Source: Hemibagrus wyckioides (lineage: Eukaryota > Chordata > Actinopteri > Siluriformes > Bagridae). From it: a DNA stretch of 64,000 nucleotides. The notes under the pieces were generated by a model. The model was not told the origin of the DNA. It worked only from the letters and a program-made list of their open reading frames with translations, and did not search any database. Where the stretch lies: NCBI RefSeq assembly GCF_019097595.1, contig NC_080719.1, positions 16,327,501 to 16,391,500 of the forward strand. Direction: 5' to 3'. The translations under genes were made by a program, and so were the position numbers. This document shows positions 1 through 45,361 of this stretch, piece by piece (position 1 is the stretch's first letter; each line of letters opens with the position of its first letter).

Positions 1-45
1 AAACAAAAATAAATCAATGATCGATAATTAATTAATTAATAAATT

Positions 46-47
46 AA

Positions 48-114
<67 letters not shown>

Positions 115-117
115 ATA
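46..117. repeat. (AAAT)n microsatellite
   Basis: About 18 nearly perfect AAAT units, preceded by an AATT-rich lead-in from position 25. Confidence 0.95.
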
Positions 118-2306
118 TTGACAGAATACTATAGAATTTGGCATGACAATAAAATCTATGCAAATACCTGAAAAAAAGTCAACACTTGAATGTCTGGCTT
201 CTCAGAAGAAGACCAAACTGCATCTGTTCTGCATCATAAAAAATAATTACTGCACTGCGTCTCATTTTTAGAGCTTTGAGCAGAACATGAACTTTACTCT
301 TCTTGTTACCTGAAAAACAGGAACCAAAAAGCAAAAAAAAAAAAAAAAGAAAAGAAAAGGAAAAGAAAAAAAGAAAGAAAGAAAAAATAAATAAATAAAA
401 GAGACTGTAAACAGCATTGTCTTGTCCGGGCAGTAAGCGTGTGGCCCGGACTTCCTGCTTCACCCATCACACACGTCCACGTGCTTTTCAACAAATCCAG
501 TATACAGTATACAGACTTCCATAGGTTTTGTGCTGAGAAACCAGAAGTTGAAGACGGTCTTATAAAGCAAAAACCCACAACCCCACCCTCCCATCATCCC
601 GCAGCAGAGATTCCCCCTGCAAGGTTCCTGTGCTCATGTTCCCTAATATACACATTTTAGATCTATAATAAGCTACTTTCCTTAGCATACAAACCATAGG
701 TAATTAATTAAAGAATCATATTGTTAATACGAGTAGTACCGTTAATATACTTTACGCCCCGCCGTAAACCCCACCCACCCACCACCACGTCTGAACATGC
801 TCAAACATCACGCTGGGCATCATGGTGTGAGGAAACTCAACTCTGAACATGAAGAAAGCTGGAATGAGAACGCAAATGAGAAATGCTGGTGATTTTGCGT
901 GCTTGTGACTATGAGCAGTGCAACAGAGCCTGTGCATCCCTTTTTTTTTTTTTTTTTTTTTTTAAAACAGCAAAAAACATCATAAGCGTAATTCACACTA
1001 ACACACTCATCCTCAATCACCCCCATGTTTACTCCATTGTCTTTTTCCCGTCTGGCTGTAATCATATCATGGCTCAAACTTATTAAACTTCAGGCGTGAG
1101 TTGCCATTTTTAATTTGCATTAGGCCTGCTGATATGTGAGAGCCAAATTTAATTTGATTTTAATAATTCACATGTCTGGAATGTAGAGATTCGGAGAGGA
1201 CGCAGGGTTATTAGAGCACAGATGCCCGAGGGCTGCATATGTGTACAGTATATTACCATGTGAACCGGGGTTCGAATGGAAAATGGCATTATAACTGGAT
1301 AGTTATCCGGCCCCCTGTTCAATAACGAGTTACCAATTCCAATATAAAACATAGTGATCAGTGGCAAATCTTTCATAGGGGCAGCTTAAGCAGAGCTCCA
1401 CTATATCAACTCTTCAGCAAATGTTAGCTTTTCATTTTAAATTTCATTCAAATACTAATGACCTCTTCTGGGTGACCAACGACTGGAGAAACTTGCTGCT
1501 CATCAACAGACATTATTTTGTCGTAGTGGTCAAACATAGGTTGCTCACACTGTTGGAGAAAGAGCAGTTTAAAAATATTCTATCTGCCGAGATAGCAAAT
1601 AACCAGAATTAAACTGACTACATTTCCAAGAAAAAAATCAAAGACAAAGCGTAAGTGCTGACACTGTGTCTATGATGAACAGAACCATTTCTTTCTATTG
1701 TAAAGATTGGGAGAGAGAAACAGGGATTATAGAGGGGATAACATCTGTACAGCAGAAATGCGTGTGCACCACAGTGACCTTGTTTCTCATGTAAATGCTG
1801 AGAATATGAAGATAAATGTAGCTCCCTTTTCCAATGGCTAGATTTTCTGGGCTAGTTCCAGGTCTTTTCAGGCTAAACTCTAGACTGAATGCTGGATGCT
1901 TAAGTTAAGTGTGATCGCTTGTCAGTTTTGTTATTAATGTTGTCCTGCTACACCAAACATCTATGGTCACAAGCCTGTCCTGATAGCAACAGATTTCTGG
2001 CTTTGCCAAAAAGGTTCAAAAGATGGAAAATGAAAACTAAAGGATTTTTTTTCTGTAGTTGAGTTGGTACACCCTGTAATCTGCATAAGGAGACTTGACA
2101 GTTTATACAGTTCGAAATTTATAACTATGTAGTAGGTGATAATATATGAGTGCAGGAGCTTTAAGACAGATGATAAAAATGAAGCAAAATATGATAAAAA
2201 AAAAAGACCTTTTCAGCTCTTTATGTGGGACTCAGTGGACGTTCACCATGTTATAAAGGAATGCAGTTCCATCCTCTGACCTTTTGTCAACAGAGTGTCT
2301 CTGAGT

Positions 2307-2363
2307 GTGCTTGTGTGTATGTGTGTATATGTGTGTGTGTGTATATGTGTGTGTGTGTGCGTG
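2307..2363. repeat. interrupted (TG)n microsatellite
   Basis: TG units interrupted by TATG and CG; read as CA in the celf5 sense. Confidence 0.9.
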
Positions 2364-3340
2364 TGCTATTCATCAGACAGAACACCAGCAGCTGCTGTAA
2401 GTACATCATGGTGTCGGTGTCTGTGCCCTTTAAACTGCCCTCACTGTGGCCTTACTAATAGCTCTCATTCTTCAGGCGCTCTAAAATGTTTTTTTCCCAG
2501 CATTAAGTTGTGCCTCATCACTATCTTCATTTTTCTAATGACATTTCTGACCTGTATTATTAAACGCTGGTCTGGTCTGCATCGATAAAGCAATCCCGCG
2601 GTGAGCTTGTCTCAAGCTTTTGTTATATAAAGTGTAAAAAAATGAACTCAGTCATGTAATTGATTGTGCAGAAGTGGCCCTGAGGCAGAAGCTGAGTCAG
2701 AAGCTGAGGCAGAGACTGAGGCTGGCCATTTGATCAATACAAGCTGTATGATAATGATATGGGGTGTTGGGCTGTAGGTCCCTGGATTACCATAATCCCT
2801 GTTAAAGGACCCTTGAGGCTTTAAAACAGAATACTGTAAGATTTGGCTAAGCTGTGAAGCTGAAAAGACGTCTTTTTGGGCTAAGGTCAGTGTCATTTGT
2901 TGAAGAACTCACATTAGTCAACATTTCAGTAATATAACGGCTTACATAAAGAGCTCCTGTTCACACAGTGTGCCTGCTGCTGAGGAAGGTGCTAAAGTAA
3001 AATAAAATGAACACACTGGCCTTCGGCTTAGGGTTAAGGTTAGACATTTTTACAATTGATTTGCTAATGGAAATATTTGGTTATTGTTCATTTTAGTTGA
3101 GATGTAATTAATGAAAAGCATCTATTTTAGTCAACTTACAGAGACAGAATGAGCTTCATGTTCCCTTAACTAACTCTTTCATTTAAACTGTGCCTCATCA
3201 GTACCTTAATGTTTTTAAATTGTATTTCTTTCCTGTATTATTTAAAACTGTTCAGTGGGGGAAAAGCTTGCCTAGCTGAGTAGTGCTGACATTTTGTCAT
3301 CATCTTGTCATTTTGTCCTATATTTTGAGTAGAAGGGTAA

Positions 3341-3385
<45 letters not shown>
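3341..3385. repeat. (ATT)15 microsatellite
   Basis: Uninterrupted ATT units. Confidence 0.95.
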
Positions 3386-4599
3386 TAGTTATATGATGGA
3401 AAACTGATGTTTTCGGTGAATATTCAGGAGCTAGGAGTCCAACGTTCGCATCAGTCACTTCAGTACAAAAATCTAATGATGCAAACTTCAGAAATAAAAG
3501 TGAAAGATATGGAAAATTGTGCACTTCATTACGCCTGAACTAGTTACTTAACCCTGCTTACACATGCACTTTCTCCTCTGGCTTGGTTTGTCCACAGAAC
3601 ATGCAGGTGCTACTCAGTATTTTAATGTCTGTTTGCTAAATGAAAGGAACATGTAAGTTCGAGCAGGACAGTGAGTGTAATTTCTCTGGCATGTGTGCTT
3701 CAGTTTAATGTCTAAATAAATGTGAAGGTCAGAGGCGGAGCTGAAAGGCAGTGGGTCAGTGCCACACCGTCCCAGACAAAGAGTTTGATGAAAAAGAACT
3801 GAACATGCCCTTAACAATCACCCATCCACATATTCTACTCCTCTAAAATAGTATAGCTTTTAAAATACTTTTTTTTTCTTCTTCTTTTTTTCTATTTTGT
3901 TTAAATATTCTGAAACCCAGTAGTTATAAATGTAAAAGGAAAAGAAATCAAAATCTCTTTCCTCTTCCAACCTGAAGCAAGTATTTCCTCTTAAGTTTTT
4001 TTTTTTTCTCCAAACATGTAACATCATTAGTAGTAGTTTGTAGTATTAGTATCGTCATTAATACTATATATTACTGTCGAACAATAAAAAGGTTTTTGGT
4101 CCTTTGGTCCCTTGGAGTGAAAGATTTTTCAGTTGCACTGTTACCTCTGGAAACCTCCGCGACCACAGAAGGCCAAAAGTCCTGCGCTTGCTCAGAGACA
4201 TGAAGACAGTTGAAAGGAAACAGAGAAAGAGAAAGAAGGTCTGCCAGTGGTTAAAAAGAGCTTTTTTTTTCCTCTCCACGGCCTTTTTCCTTGATTTTCA
4301 AGTTTTAACCCTCATTTGTCCAGTATCGTTAAAAGCTGGAAGCGCCTCTTCCATAATATAGCACATGTATATAATATGTATATAGAAATCTATGTTGTTC
4401 TTGCTGCTCTTTTTTTTTTGTTTGTTTGTTTGTTGCGTATTTGTTGACTCAGTCTTAGCGAGAGAAGTTCTGTAGCTTAAAAGGTCTTGTCTTTTGGGAT
4501 TATCCACCATGATCCTGCTTTGACTTTCTCACTATGCTGTGCTGCTTGTAGTTTGTCTGTAGTGCGCCGCTTCCCCGGCATCTCTCCGACTCGGATGAA

Positions 4600-5610
4600 C
4601 GTCTTCATAAGGAAATGCTGATATGTCTTCGAAAAAAGCCTTTCATCTTCTTTTTTTTAATCTTGTTTTATTTATTTTGAAAGAAAAAAAATCAAGCTCC
4701 TTTTGAGATTTCACTTTTCAAAACCTACAAAGGATAAAAAAAAATAAAAAAAAACACACAGCAAACAGATAAGAGTGAATTCACTTCAAAAACATCGTAC
4801 TGAAAGTTGCTGCCGAGAAAAGGCTGAGGAAAAGTGCTGTGTACTTTGTGTTCATTCGTTTTTCAGTTTCAAAATATTACAAAACGCTTTCATATTTCTT
4901 CTTCTTATTCATTTTGGGGGATGCTCTCGATTAACCCTGAACTATTTCAGCAATTCACTGCAAACACTTAGCCTAATCATCAGATCATAAGTTTGATTCT
5001 AGGTATCCTGTATCCATGGCAGTGCACTTTACTTACACTTACAGCCTTTTTGCTGGCATTCGGTCCCCTTGCTGCTCCCCTGCACAACTCTTGTGCCTCA
5101 GGATGGCGTCCCACCTCCCACATGGGAGGCGCTGATGTATGCTAACACACATCACTGTACGCTCTATTACAAACAGCAAGAGGCTGACGGTACAGGAGAT
5201 CAACATGTAGGCTGAAAAAATCAGCAGGATTTTCCAGGTGCTGCAGTTACCGAATATTTTAACGAGCCCAAATATTATTTCATGAATATTTTAATTTGTT
5301 TTTGTTTTTTTTTCTTTTCAAAGGTGAGAAATGTATGAACACAACATACACAGACCTATCAAACAAATCATCTTACAAACTAAAGCTTTAATCATTATAA
5401 TTGCAAATTACACATTCCACCGTTTGAGTAAGGAACATTTTCTTTTTAGCTTCCAGACAACCTCTAAATGACCTAAAACTTCTGTAAAAAATCCAAAGCT
5501 GTCAAATGTTCACTTAGAAGATTTGAGGGAGAAAAAAAAACATTCGTGACCTACATCTCCAATCCCTTTTCTCATTACTTGTCCTTGACCAGACCAGATT
5601 AATGTCGTGT

Positions 5611-5641
<31 letters not shown>

Positions 5642-5678
5642 CTACCTGTGCTGTAGCTCTGTGTGTGTTGGAGCTGTG
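4600..5678 (-). other. celf5: probable celf5 3' UTR (end not fixed)
   Basis: Sequence after the stop codon, read on the minus strand. It contains a (CA)13 run in RNA sense at 5641-5615, several A/U-rich stretches and no open coding frame. Candidate poly(A) signals are ATTAAA near 5293-5288 and overlapping AATAAA hexamers near 4675-4664. The true end is not determined, and the UTR could continue past 4600. Confidence 0.4.
5615..5641. repeat. (GT)13 microsatellite in the celf5 3' UTR
   Basis: Uninterrupted GT on the + strand, about 38 nt beyond the celf5 stop codon; it is (CA)n in the mRNA. Confidence 0.95.
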
Positions 5679-36920
<31,242 letters not shown>

Positions 36921-38284
36921 CTGAAACAAAGAGCACACATGGTGTGAAACACTATTCCATGCTTCTTTTTCCAACTTAACCCCTTGTTCAGCAGCCCAGA
37001 CTGGACAGCACTCCGCTTTCTGGACCGCAGCCACAGAGTGAACACAGGGACTGCTTTGGTCTGGCACGTTTAGCTTGTGGAGTGGAGTCTTTGCAGCCAT
37101 TGTTCTCTGTGCCAAGGCTGTTCATTTTAATTTGAGCGATAATTAGGTTCGACCCCCTACTGAAAAACGTGGCTAGGCCTGTGGGGTAGGAGTGTGTGTA
37201 CTAAGGTAATGGCTTAAAAAAAATATTGAGAGCCAATGTGCACTCAGACATTCAGGAAAAGAGAAGAGAAAAACACAGGCCTTCCTCTGTTACTGACCAT
37301 GACTTTTAGTTACCATAACTGTTGATTCATAAAACTAAAATGACTTTGTTTTCACTCGTACACCTCCACTAGAGAGGCTTCAATGCTACAGATCCTGAAA
37401 GTCAGTATGTAAATCTGAACATTTCCATATTTCCAACAAACACAGGTGATGTAATACTTGTAACAAATATTCAAAACGTCTTCATGATACACAGCAACGC
37501 ATTCCATCATGAACAGCAGCCACTTCATTTTCACTTGATATACATCAGTAAAATATCTATGCTAATCATGACATGCATGCTAGTTAACATATACGCTCTT
37601 TCTGCTCCTTTACACTAAACTCCTGATTCAGAATTAAGCCTTTTTTCATGATGTAAATCCTTCATCCTTCAGCCATCTTGAATCATTTTTGGCCTTCACC
37701 ACAAAATATTTTGGATCATGTTACCATGAAAACGCTGCTGGAAAATGCCACAGTATAATGAGTGTGACTGAATATGAATGACGGGTTGTGAGTGTGTATA
37801 TCAAACTCAGTATCATTCTCACATGGCATGTAGTATGCTGCATACCACTGTGACAAATAGCATGCATAGTCATGGCGGAAGATAAAATAGTGATAGAAAG
37901 AAATCTTTTAATCTGAATGAAGCCAATTCTGGAGTCGAATAAACAACATTTTTTTTATTCATTCGCTTAAATGGAACATGGTCACTTTCATATCACTTTC
38001 TATGAAGTGAAGGGTTATTTATGTACTTCAAGGATAAATAGAATTCTTATATAGTGAAATCTGACACATCCAGTGCTCTGGAAAAGAGCAAATTTGTGCC
38101 ATGAGTTGGACATCACTATCCAGTACCACTCGACTAGTTGAGAGCTGAGGAAAGGCTGAGCAAGACTCGTTTTCGGGTGATGTCGAGGCAGGAGTTTAAC
38201 ATGGCGGAAAGACAGACTCTTCATTCTCTTCGTGCCCCTCAAAGAAAGACCACTCACTGAGGTATAAAGAAGAAGACGATGAAG

Positions 38285-38425
38285 CAGCCTTTATTTTGTC
38301 ACATATACATTGCAGCATTGTGACATACTTTTCTTCGCATATGCCAGCTTGCTGGGGTCAGAGTGCAAGATGAGCCATGATACATAGCCCCAAGGGCTCG
38401 ATTGAGGGACACAAGCTTCCGTGCT
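38285..38425 (-). mobile_element. SINE copy (family A), 3' part, reversed
   Basis: Reads in reverse: CCTTTATTTTGTCACATATA, TTGCAGCATTGTGACATACT, TTTCTTCGCATATGCCAGCT and TGCTGGGGTCAGAGTGCA. This is the reverse complement of the family A tail. The tRNA-like head is missing or lost. Confidence 0.75.
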
Positions 38426-39400
38426 GCGCACTCTCAGTGCCAGGGTCATGCAACTTTTTTCAGCAGCATTTTAAAAGAGTGCACTTCCTTAAGTAAGAAA
38501 CTCATGTTGACTATTTTTTACATTTATATTCATTGTTAACATTGCAGTCTAAAGAAGCACTGAAACTGTGTATGTTTGTGTATGACTGTTAAATGTACAA
38601 ATGGATGCATTCTTTGCTGTTGATTATCAGCATTTCTGGGAATAGAGATTTCTGGAATTATTATGTAAAAGACATGCACTTTTTTGAATTAGTGTTTGAC
38701 TGGTATGCACTCTGAAGGATGCAGTATACAAGTAGAGCATTTCAAACACAGGCAGCCTGTGGGGGAATCAGCAGAGAACCTCCCATCATGCCCACAAGCC
38801 CCTATGGGAGCTCTGTCCGTGGACGATCTGACCCACTCACGGACTCTTTATCCTTTGTGGCAGGATCAGAGGGTATGTTTCAAAATAGAGGTGATGCACT
38901 GTGACATCTGTCAGAGTGGATTTTGGAGCAGTTATCTGCAAAATCCAGAGCCCTGAACTAGAAAAGAAAAGGCCAAGCTGGTCCTTGTGTGTGCCTTTAG
39001 GCAACGCAATGAGCTTAAGGTGCTCGAGCAGATGTGTCCTTCTCAAAACAATCAGGATGTAAATCTGGCCTCCAGCTCCTCGTGGACATTAACGTACAGT
39101 ATGACCTATATAAATCTCAGAACATAGCGTGCAGTGTAATGATATATGTATCTCACCAGCCCCCTTTCGGAAATTTCACTAGGAACTCACCTCTGGCTAA
39201 ATGCAATAATATTTATGTTCAGCTGCAGCAGAAACACATATTCTCATCAGAGCGCAGTGGGAATAAGAATATGAAACAATGGAGAAGTAGTCAAAACCTG
39301 GCCTTCGGGTTCAGGCAGAGAGTTTCTGCAATAAAGAATCACCATGGGATCTTCTCTGAAACTTCAGTGCTCATGACATGAAAGATAATCTGCACATGTA

Positions 39401-39431
39401 TACACACACACACACACACACTCTTTGTCAG

Positions 39432-39480
<49 letters not shown>

Positions 39481-39603
39481 ATTAGATAGCAAACACTATC
39501 TCTCTCATACACACAGCACACACACACTCTCTCTTTCAGTCGATCTCTCTCTCACACACACACAGACCTCTCTCTCTCTCTCTTTCTCTTTCACATATGC
39601 GTA

Positions 39604-39647
<44 letters not shown>
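39401..39647. repeat. compound (CA)n/(CT)n array
   Basis: Alternating CA and CT blocks over about 250 bp, ending in (CT)22. In the celf5 sense it is alternating GA and UG runs. Confidence 0.95.
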
Positions 39648-39648
<1 letters not shown>

Positions 39649-40597
39649 GCTTGGTATAGTAATAATAAATCAGCACATTTAGGGAGCCCCATTTGCTGCG
39701 AGGGTAAATGTTGCTAAAGCATTTAGTAGCAGACCATCATGTGCTGCAAATCTGTTTAATGGGATCTACAGAAGCAAGTAAACATCATATGATGGATCAT
39801 TTCCAACCACGGCCAATTTTAGCAAACAAAATGTAATTAAGCTAGTGTTAGACTTGGTACCTCAACCAACTTATCTATTTCTTGTGCATTTTGTTGCAGA
39901 TGTGGGTGCAGAAAACACACGACGCACCCTGCCTTAAAATTCCAAGCCTAAGTGTTATTGACTGCAGCTCCCAAACGTGGAACATGAGTTTTGATGGAGT
40001 GCTTTTGTTCCCCAGCCCCAGTGCCACTGAGGTCCTCTTCATTTTCATCTTCTTTCTAATTGACTCGAGCTGCGTGCATTTGCATAGCTTCCTCCCTGGT
40101 GTCCTTGATGCTGGGCACAGCCCCACCAGCTGTGGTGCTGCATCCAAAAAATTACACCCATCAAGCCTCATCAACTTCACCTGCCATAGACGAGTTTTGT
40201 TTAATACTTTGCAAATGAAGCAGCGCTACAATGAGAAGAGAAAATCATACAGTGAGGCACGAGGGGTTTATAGAGGAAAATAAGCTGAATTTTTGGAGGG
40301 TTTATTTTTCCAAGATTTTTGTCATTTTACATTGAATAATGAAATTAATAACAGTATAACTGAACAATTTTCTTTTGTAAATAAGCAACATAAACAGGTA
40401 TTCATATAATGCGCTATTAAATACTGAAACAACTTTTCATTTCATTCATTACCAAGTTCCACATTAACACATCCAGCTGCTTATTCATTTAATGCATAAA
40501 TTTTTATAAAGCATCTTGATATACATAACATACTGAATTTTGGCTCTCTTCTTTTGCTGTTGTTCCTGTAGCTTATATATGATTGTTGTTTAACCTT

Positions 40598-40629
40598 GTT
40601 GTTTATGCGTAACATAACGCATAAACAAC
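40598..40629. repeat. perfect 13-bp palindromic hairpin, 6-nt loop
   Basis: Left arm GTTGTTTATGCGT, loop AACATA, right arm ACGCATAAACAAC. No T-run follows in the position of an intrinsic terminator. Confidence 0.9.
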
Positions 40630-41471
40630 AGAAACAACAGAACTGAATCTATAATTGTTGCTTTTCTACATTTTGAAATGATGACACAGTTTCAAGGGCA
40701 GCATTTTGTCCAGGTAAAACAGGCAAGGATGGAGGATCATGACGTGAATGCAGTTTTTCTGTCTTCTTGCCTCTCGCTGGATTACCAGGCTGCATCGTCT
40801 CTCTGTCTTGGAGCTCACTCCCACATGTTATACGAGTGACCGCCGTTCATATTAGTTTACTTTCAGCACTGATTATTCTTATTCCATTAACCGTCACTGT
40901 CTCAGTAACTGACAGAAAGAAGCTCTGATAATGAATCTGCAGCTCGCTGTCACTCTTGAGTAATGTGACATTCAGTGTGGCATTAGATTTTTTAAAAAAG
41001 GGCTACATCCTGTCAGTCAGAAGCAAGACTGATATAAACTAAAAGCTTTCACTCTGAACCATATATTACTGAATGTTTAACTTCTCTATGATGGCTGAGT
41101 AGATTGGTGGTTTTTTTTTTTTCTATTTCATCTTCACCTTTTTATAAATATAGAGATTTTTTCTATTACTTCCATTAAAAACAGATGAGTTCAGTTTGCA
41201 ATGTCATGAAATAGTCTCCATAATCACTAATACCTGCTTCTCAGATATACAGAGCTATCTGCACAATACCTCGGCCTGACCCTGTTAGTGATGAACAAAA
41301 TATTTATGATTATTATGGTATGGTATTATTATAATGATGTTGAATCACTGAAAATTATACATTTAACAAAATCCCAGTGCTGGAAAATGTATAAGTCACA
41401 TGGTTAATGTTAGCAGAAAATAACATCTTGGTATCACTACCAAGTTTGGCTGCTGTTATTTAATATGCAAA

Positions 41472-41476
41472 TAATA

Positions 41477-41508
<32 letters not shown>

Positions 41509-41509
41509 A
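41472..41509. repeat. (AT)n microsatellite
   Basis: AT units with one G; a second, shorter TA run is at 41709-41727. Confidence 0.9.
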
Positions 41510-44500
41510 ATATGCAAATTCAAATCCATACACTGAAATCCCACTCATGTCATAGACCACAATTTTATTTTATCTCTCATTTTTATTTTTTAAATGATAT
41601 TGGGATATTGATTAATGAGCTAACTTTGACAGTACAACCCTATCTAAATTAAAATAATTGTAATAGTAATGTAATGAATAATATAAAAGTCAAAATAATT
41701 ATTTTATTTAATATATATATATATATATTAGGTGAATGATTATGATTCTAATTTACCACTTGTGATGTTTAAAGCAAAAAAAAACCCCAACTTTTATTAA
41801 ATATGTTTTTGCCTGAAATGGGTTCAAGCATTTTGTTATGCATGCTTTCTTAAAATTGAATGTTTAAAAGAAATTTCAGAAAGTTATAAGGGCTAAATGG
41901 CACCCTGCTTGTGTAATCACTCTAAATATGTTTTTACTATTGTTAATAGTTTTTTGTGCCTTAAAACGTGTAATAATTTAATTTGTAATGGTTCAAAATG
42001 ACATGTTCGAGGATGACTTTAGGTTCACATTTATTAGCTCTGCATCATGTGCGAGCCGAAAAAAAAAAAAAAAAGCCGGAGACTTCTCTACCTTCAGGGA
42101 TTGGTTTAGTAAATAAGCATTTTAAACACTGAAATGTGTTTGGCTATATTTCAGAACGTAAAGCTGTTTTGTTGATCGGAGAGCCTTCAGGGACTTTCCA
42201 ATCTCGAGCCTGCATGCCAAACTGCACAATATTCCGGCTGTGTCTCTAAATTGCCCCCTAGTTCTGTATGTAGTGCATTACTACAGTCTCTGTGGGATGC
42301 AAGTGTCTTTGAAATGACTGCATTAGGTCATGAAGGGGACGGATTAAGTGGAATATAGGGACACTTTTGAAAAAAAATAAAATAAAATAAAACAGCATAT
42401 CAACGATTTTCATGCGTGATTCGACTGCCAACCCCCAGCTCACATTAACAAAAGTACAGCTGCTGCCAGAGGCTGCTGGCCTATTACCTATTTTAGCACT
42501 TAAAATGATTAACTTTCAATATGTACTAATGTTACAGAGTAACTGAATGTAACTGAATATGAATGCATTATTCAGAATAAACTGATGTGTTCATTAAACA
42601 AATACAAATACAGATGGAAATAGGACATGCACTATTTGTTTTTTTTTGTTTGTTTATTTAGTATTGTTTAATATTTTTATTTACAACATCCCAGTTATGT
42701 TCCTGGAGTTAAATTAGGTTAGTTTCAATTAGGTTACCACTTCTATCTTTGGGAACCATCTAAACTTCAATTAAAAAAATAAACTTTAGGTTTAAATGGG
42801 TTACATTGCACCCTTATTATAACACCAGTCTGTATGTACTGTATATGCACACACTGGAATGGCTCACGATTAAACCAGTATTTTTGACTCCCAGTATTGT
42901 TGTCAGTTGATTTGATTTGCACTGCAATCTGGGATGCCTGAGACTAGATAGCATACATGTTTGTCCTACATATTTGAGATGCATTGTGGGATGTCATTAG
43001 GAGCCAAAACTCGTCCTAGGATATAGAGCGCTAATAAAGTGGACTAGGATCAATTCTGCTTTGGGACACCCTAGAAAATGACGAAAGCCCAATTAGTTCA
43101 CTACACACGGAGCAAGGTGTCAATCTCCATCTGATAAGCCAGGCTGGGTGGGTGCAGTGGAAGAGAGGGGAAGGGGGGATTTTTTGAATAACTTTGCAAA
43201 TGACTGTCTCAGGTGAAAAGCCTTGCGAGAGCGAAGGACAACGAGCCGCTAGTGGCATCCGCAGTAAGCAGCTTCAGGGGCCTGGAAAGGAAATGCTATT
43301 ACTCTAATAGCAAGCTCTCACGCAAGTGGAGAGCCACTCTTCATCAGCTGTCAAAGTCCGAGTGTAAATTCCATGGATATATGAAAAAATATTAGCATTT
43401 TGATGCAGGAGGACAACACGAGCTGACAGATATTAGGTAGCGTTCAGCTGCAAAATGGGCAAAGTGACAAATTGTGGTGCTTCATGCTGGCAGAAGATAA
43501 AACAATGGCAGCAGCAAGCGTAACTGCGAGAGTTTGTTGTCTGCTGCCAGGATTGCGGCTGCTTTTAGTCCAATTAAAATAACACAACACATAGACCTCC
43601 ATCATGTAGCCACGCATAAACAAACAGACAGTTAGGGTGATAGTAATTAACCTATAGCAACACTGGAAGAGCTTAATCCAATTTATTACAAGCCTAGATC
43701 TTGTAGTGGTACAAGAACTAATGAAGTACACCCATCCACTCTGACCTCTTTGTTTATATTTCTCTCTTTCAGCATGGACTGCTGTAATGCGGTGTCTTAA
43801 CGCTTCCTTGGCAGCACGTCCCTCTAATTCTTTCTCTCTCTATCTTTGCTGTTGTGTTCGACTAATAGTCACATATTCTTGCTTTTTTATCCCCAATCCA
43901 GGTCCCAGAACTATTTACATTACAGATATTTGGATTGTGGAGAACATCCAAAGATGGAAAATAGTGATGGTCAAAATGAACCTTAATACACTGGTATAAA
44001 ATCGACTTTAGGGAAGCATTGATACCAATTCAGGAATCTGATATCATGTTCTTTTACTTGTATGTAGAGAAAATGCTTTGAAACTAACATCAAATTCAGT
44101 ATGATACTATGTGATGATGTAGGCTGCCTGGTTTAAGTTGTCGTGCTAAAGCAGCGATCTGGATCTCTTTCACAATTAATGACAGCAATCAACGCAAAGC
44201 AGACTGCAAACTGTGACAATATCAAGAGGATGAACTAATGCAAGTAAGCTAATCAAAGTTTAAAAAAAAAAGAAAGAAAAAAAGCTTATCATGAGCTAGA
44301 TAGGAAGAATATTTACAGACAATGCTAGGTGAAAGAAAAGAAGAGCTGTTCAATATCGTAAATGAACAATGGATTCAGATGCAATAAAAACAATTCGCTA
44401 GACATATTTTAAAGAGAAACAAAACCCGATTTATGCTGCAACCTCGATCCAAGGTAACCGATACAGCTAGATAATGCACTTCAATTAAAATAAACTCGCC

Positions 44501-45304
44501 AGCACGGCTAATAAAAAGTGTGGTTTTGATGGTCATTATTTGAAGAAGGGAAACAACAGCTAAATAACATGAATCTTGGACTGAGTGATTAATACTAAGT
44601 ACTCATTTAGGTATCAGTATCATTATTGAAAGTACTGAAAATGTAATTGGTTAAAGAAAACAGTACAGAACAACGAGACCAGTACAAAAGTGATGTAGAC
44701 ATTAATCAGGACAATTCTTTAAACGACTGCTCAATCAGTGATTTACAGAAGATCCCTTTCTGCCTGAGCCAAGAAGAATAACCAAGAGCAAGGGTACAGC
44801 ATGGCTCATATGATGGTGAAAACAGTGACAACATGTCAGCAATCCAGTGGAAAATGGAGTCTTGTGTCTATTATGAAAGACCGGGAGCACAAGCCTCATT
44901 GACGTTTTGTCAAAACAGGTAAATAAACCTGACTTTTGGTGCCTCTCATTAAACAGAAGGGCACTGAAATGTGATCGAAGAGAAATCTTCACCCCCTTTT
45001 AAACGACAGACAAAGAAGTGAATCAAAGGAGAATCTCACGGCTTTGGCTTCAAGCCATTTTGGGTTAATGGATCTGTACGTTTTGTACTGCCAAAATCGT
45101 GCCTCTGCTTCTAGTCAATACAGGACTCCTTTTAAGGACAAACAGGGACCAGTCATTGCTCTGCCTAATGGCCAAGTTTCATCATCGTCCTTTTGAGCTG
45201 TACTTTTCACAGTCAGTCACCATCCAGCAGCGCCTTGATATGAATACCGCAACTCATCCATCACCAAGCAGTCTACTGGGATGCATCGGAGTCCAAGTGA
45301 TTTC

Positions 45305-45361
45305 GCACACACACACACACACACACACACAGAGACACACACACACACACCACACACCCAC
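45305..45361. repeat. interrupted (CA)n microsatellite
   Basis: Two CA blocks split by GAGA. Confidence 0.92.

Larger units (their letters stand above)
1..4599. other. sequence downstream of celf5, no gene recognised
   Basis: AT-rich with an (AAAT)n array at the left edge, poly(A)/poly(T) runs near 334-350 and 941-963, a (TG)n tract near 2310-2363 and an (ATT)15 array at 3341-3385. The open frames here are short and low in complexity, and none resembles a known protein. Part of 3800-4599 could still belong to the celf5 3' UTR. Confidence 0.6.

Noticed and set aside
38696..38956. 86-codon + strand frame of normal composition
   Set aside because: No recognisable motif, no splice partners and no conservation evidence available.
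40598..40629. Hairpin as a transcription terminator
   Set aside because: No U-run follows and the setting is a eukaryotic intron.
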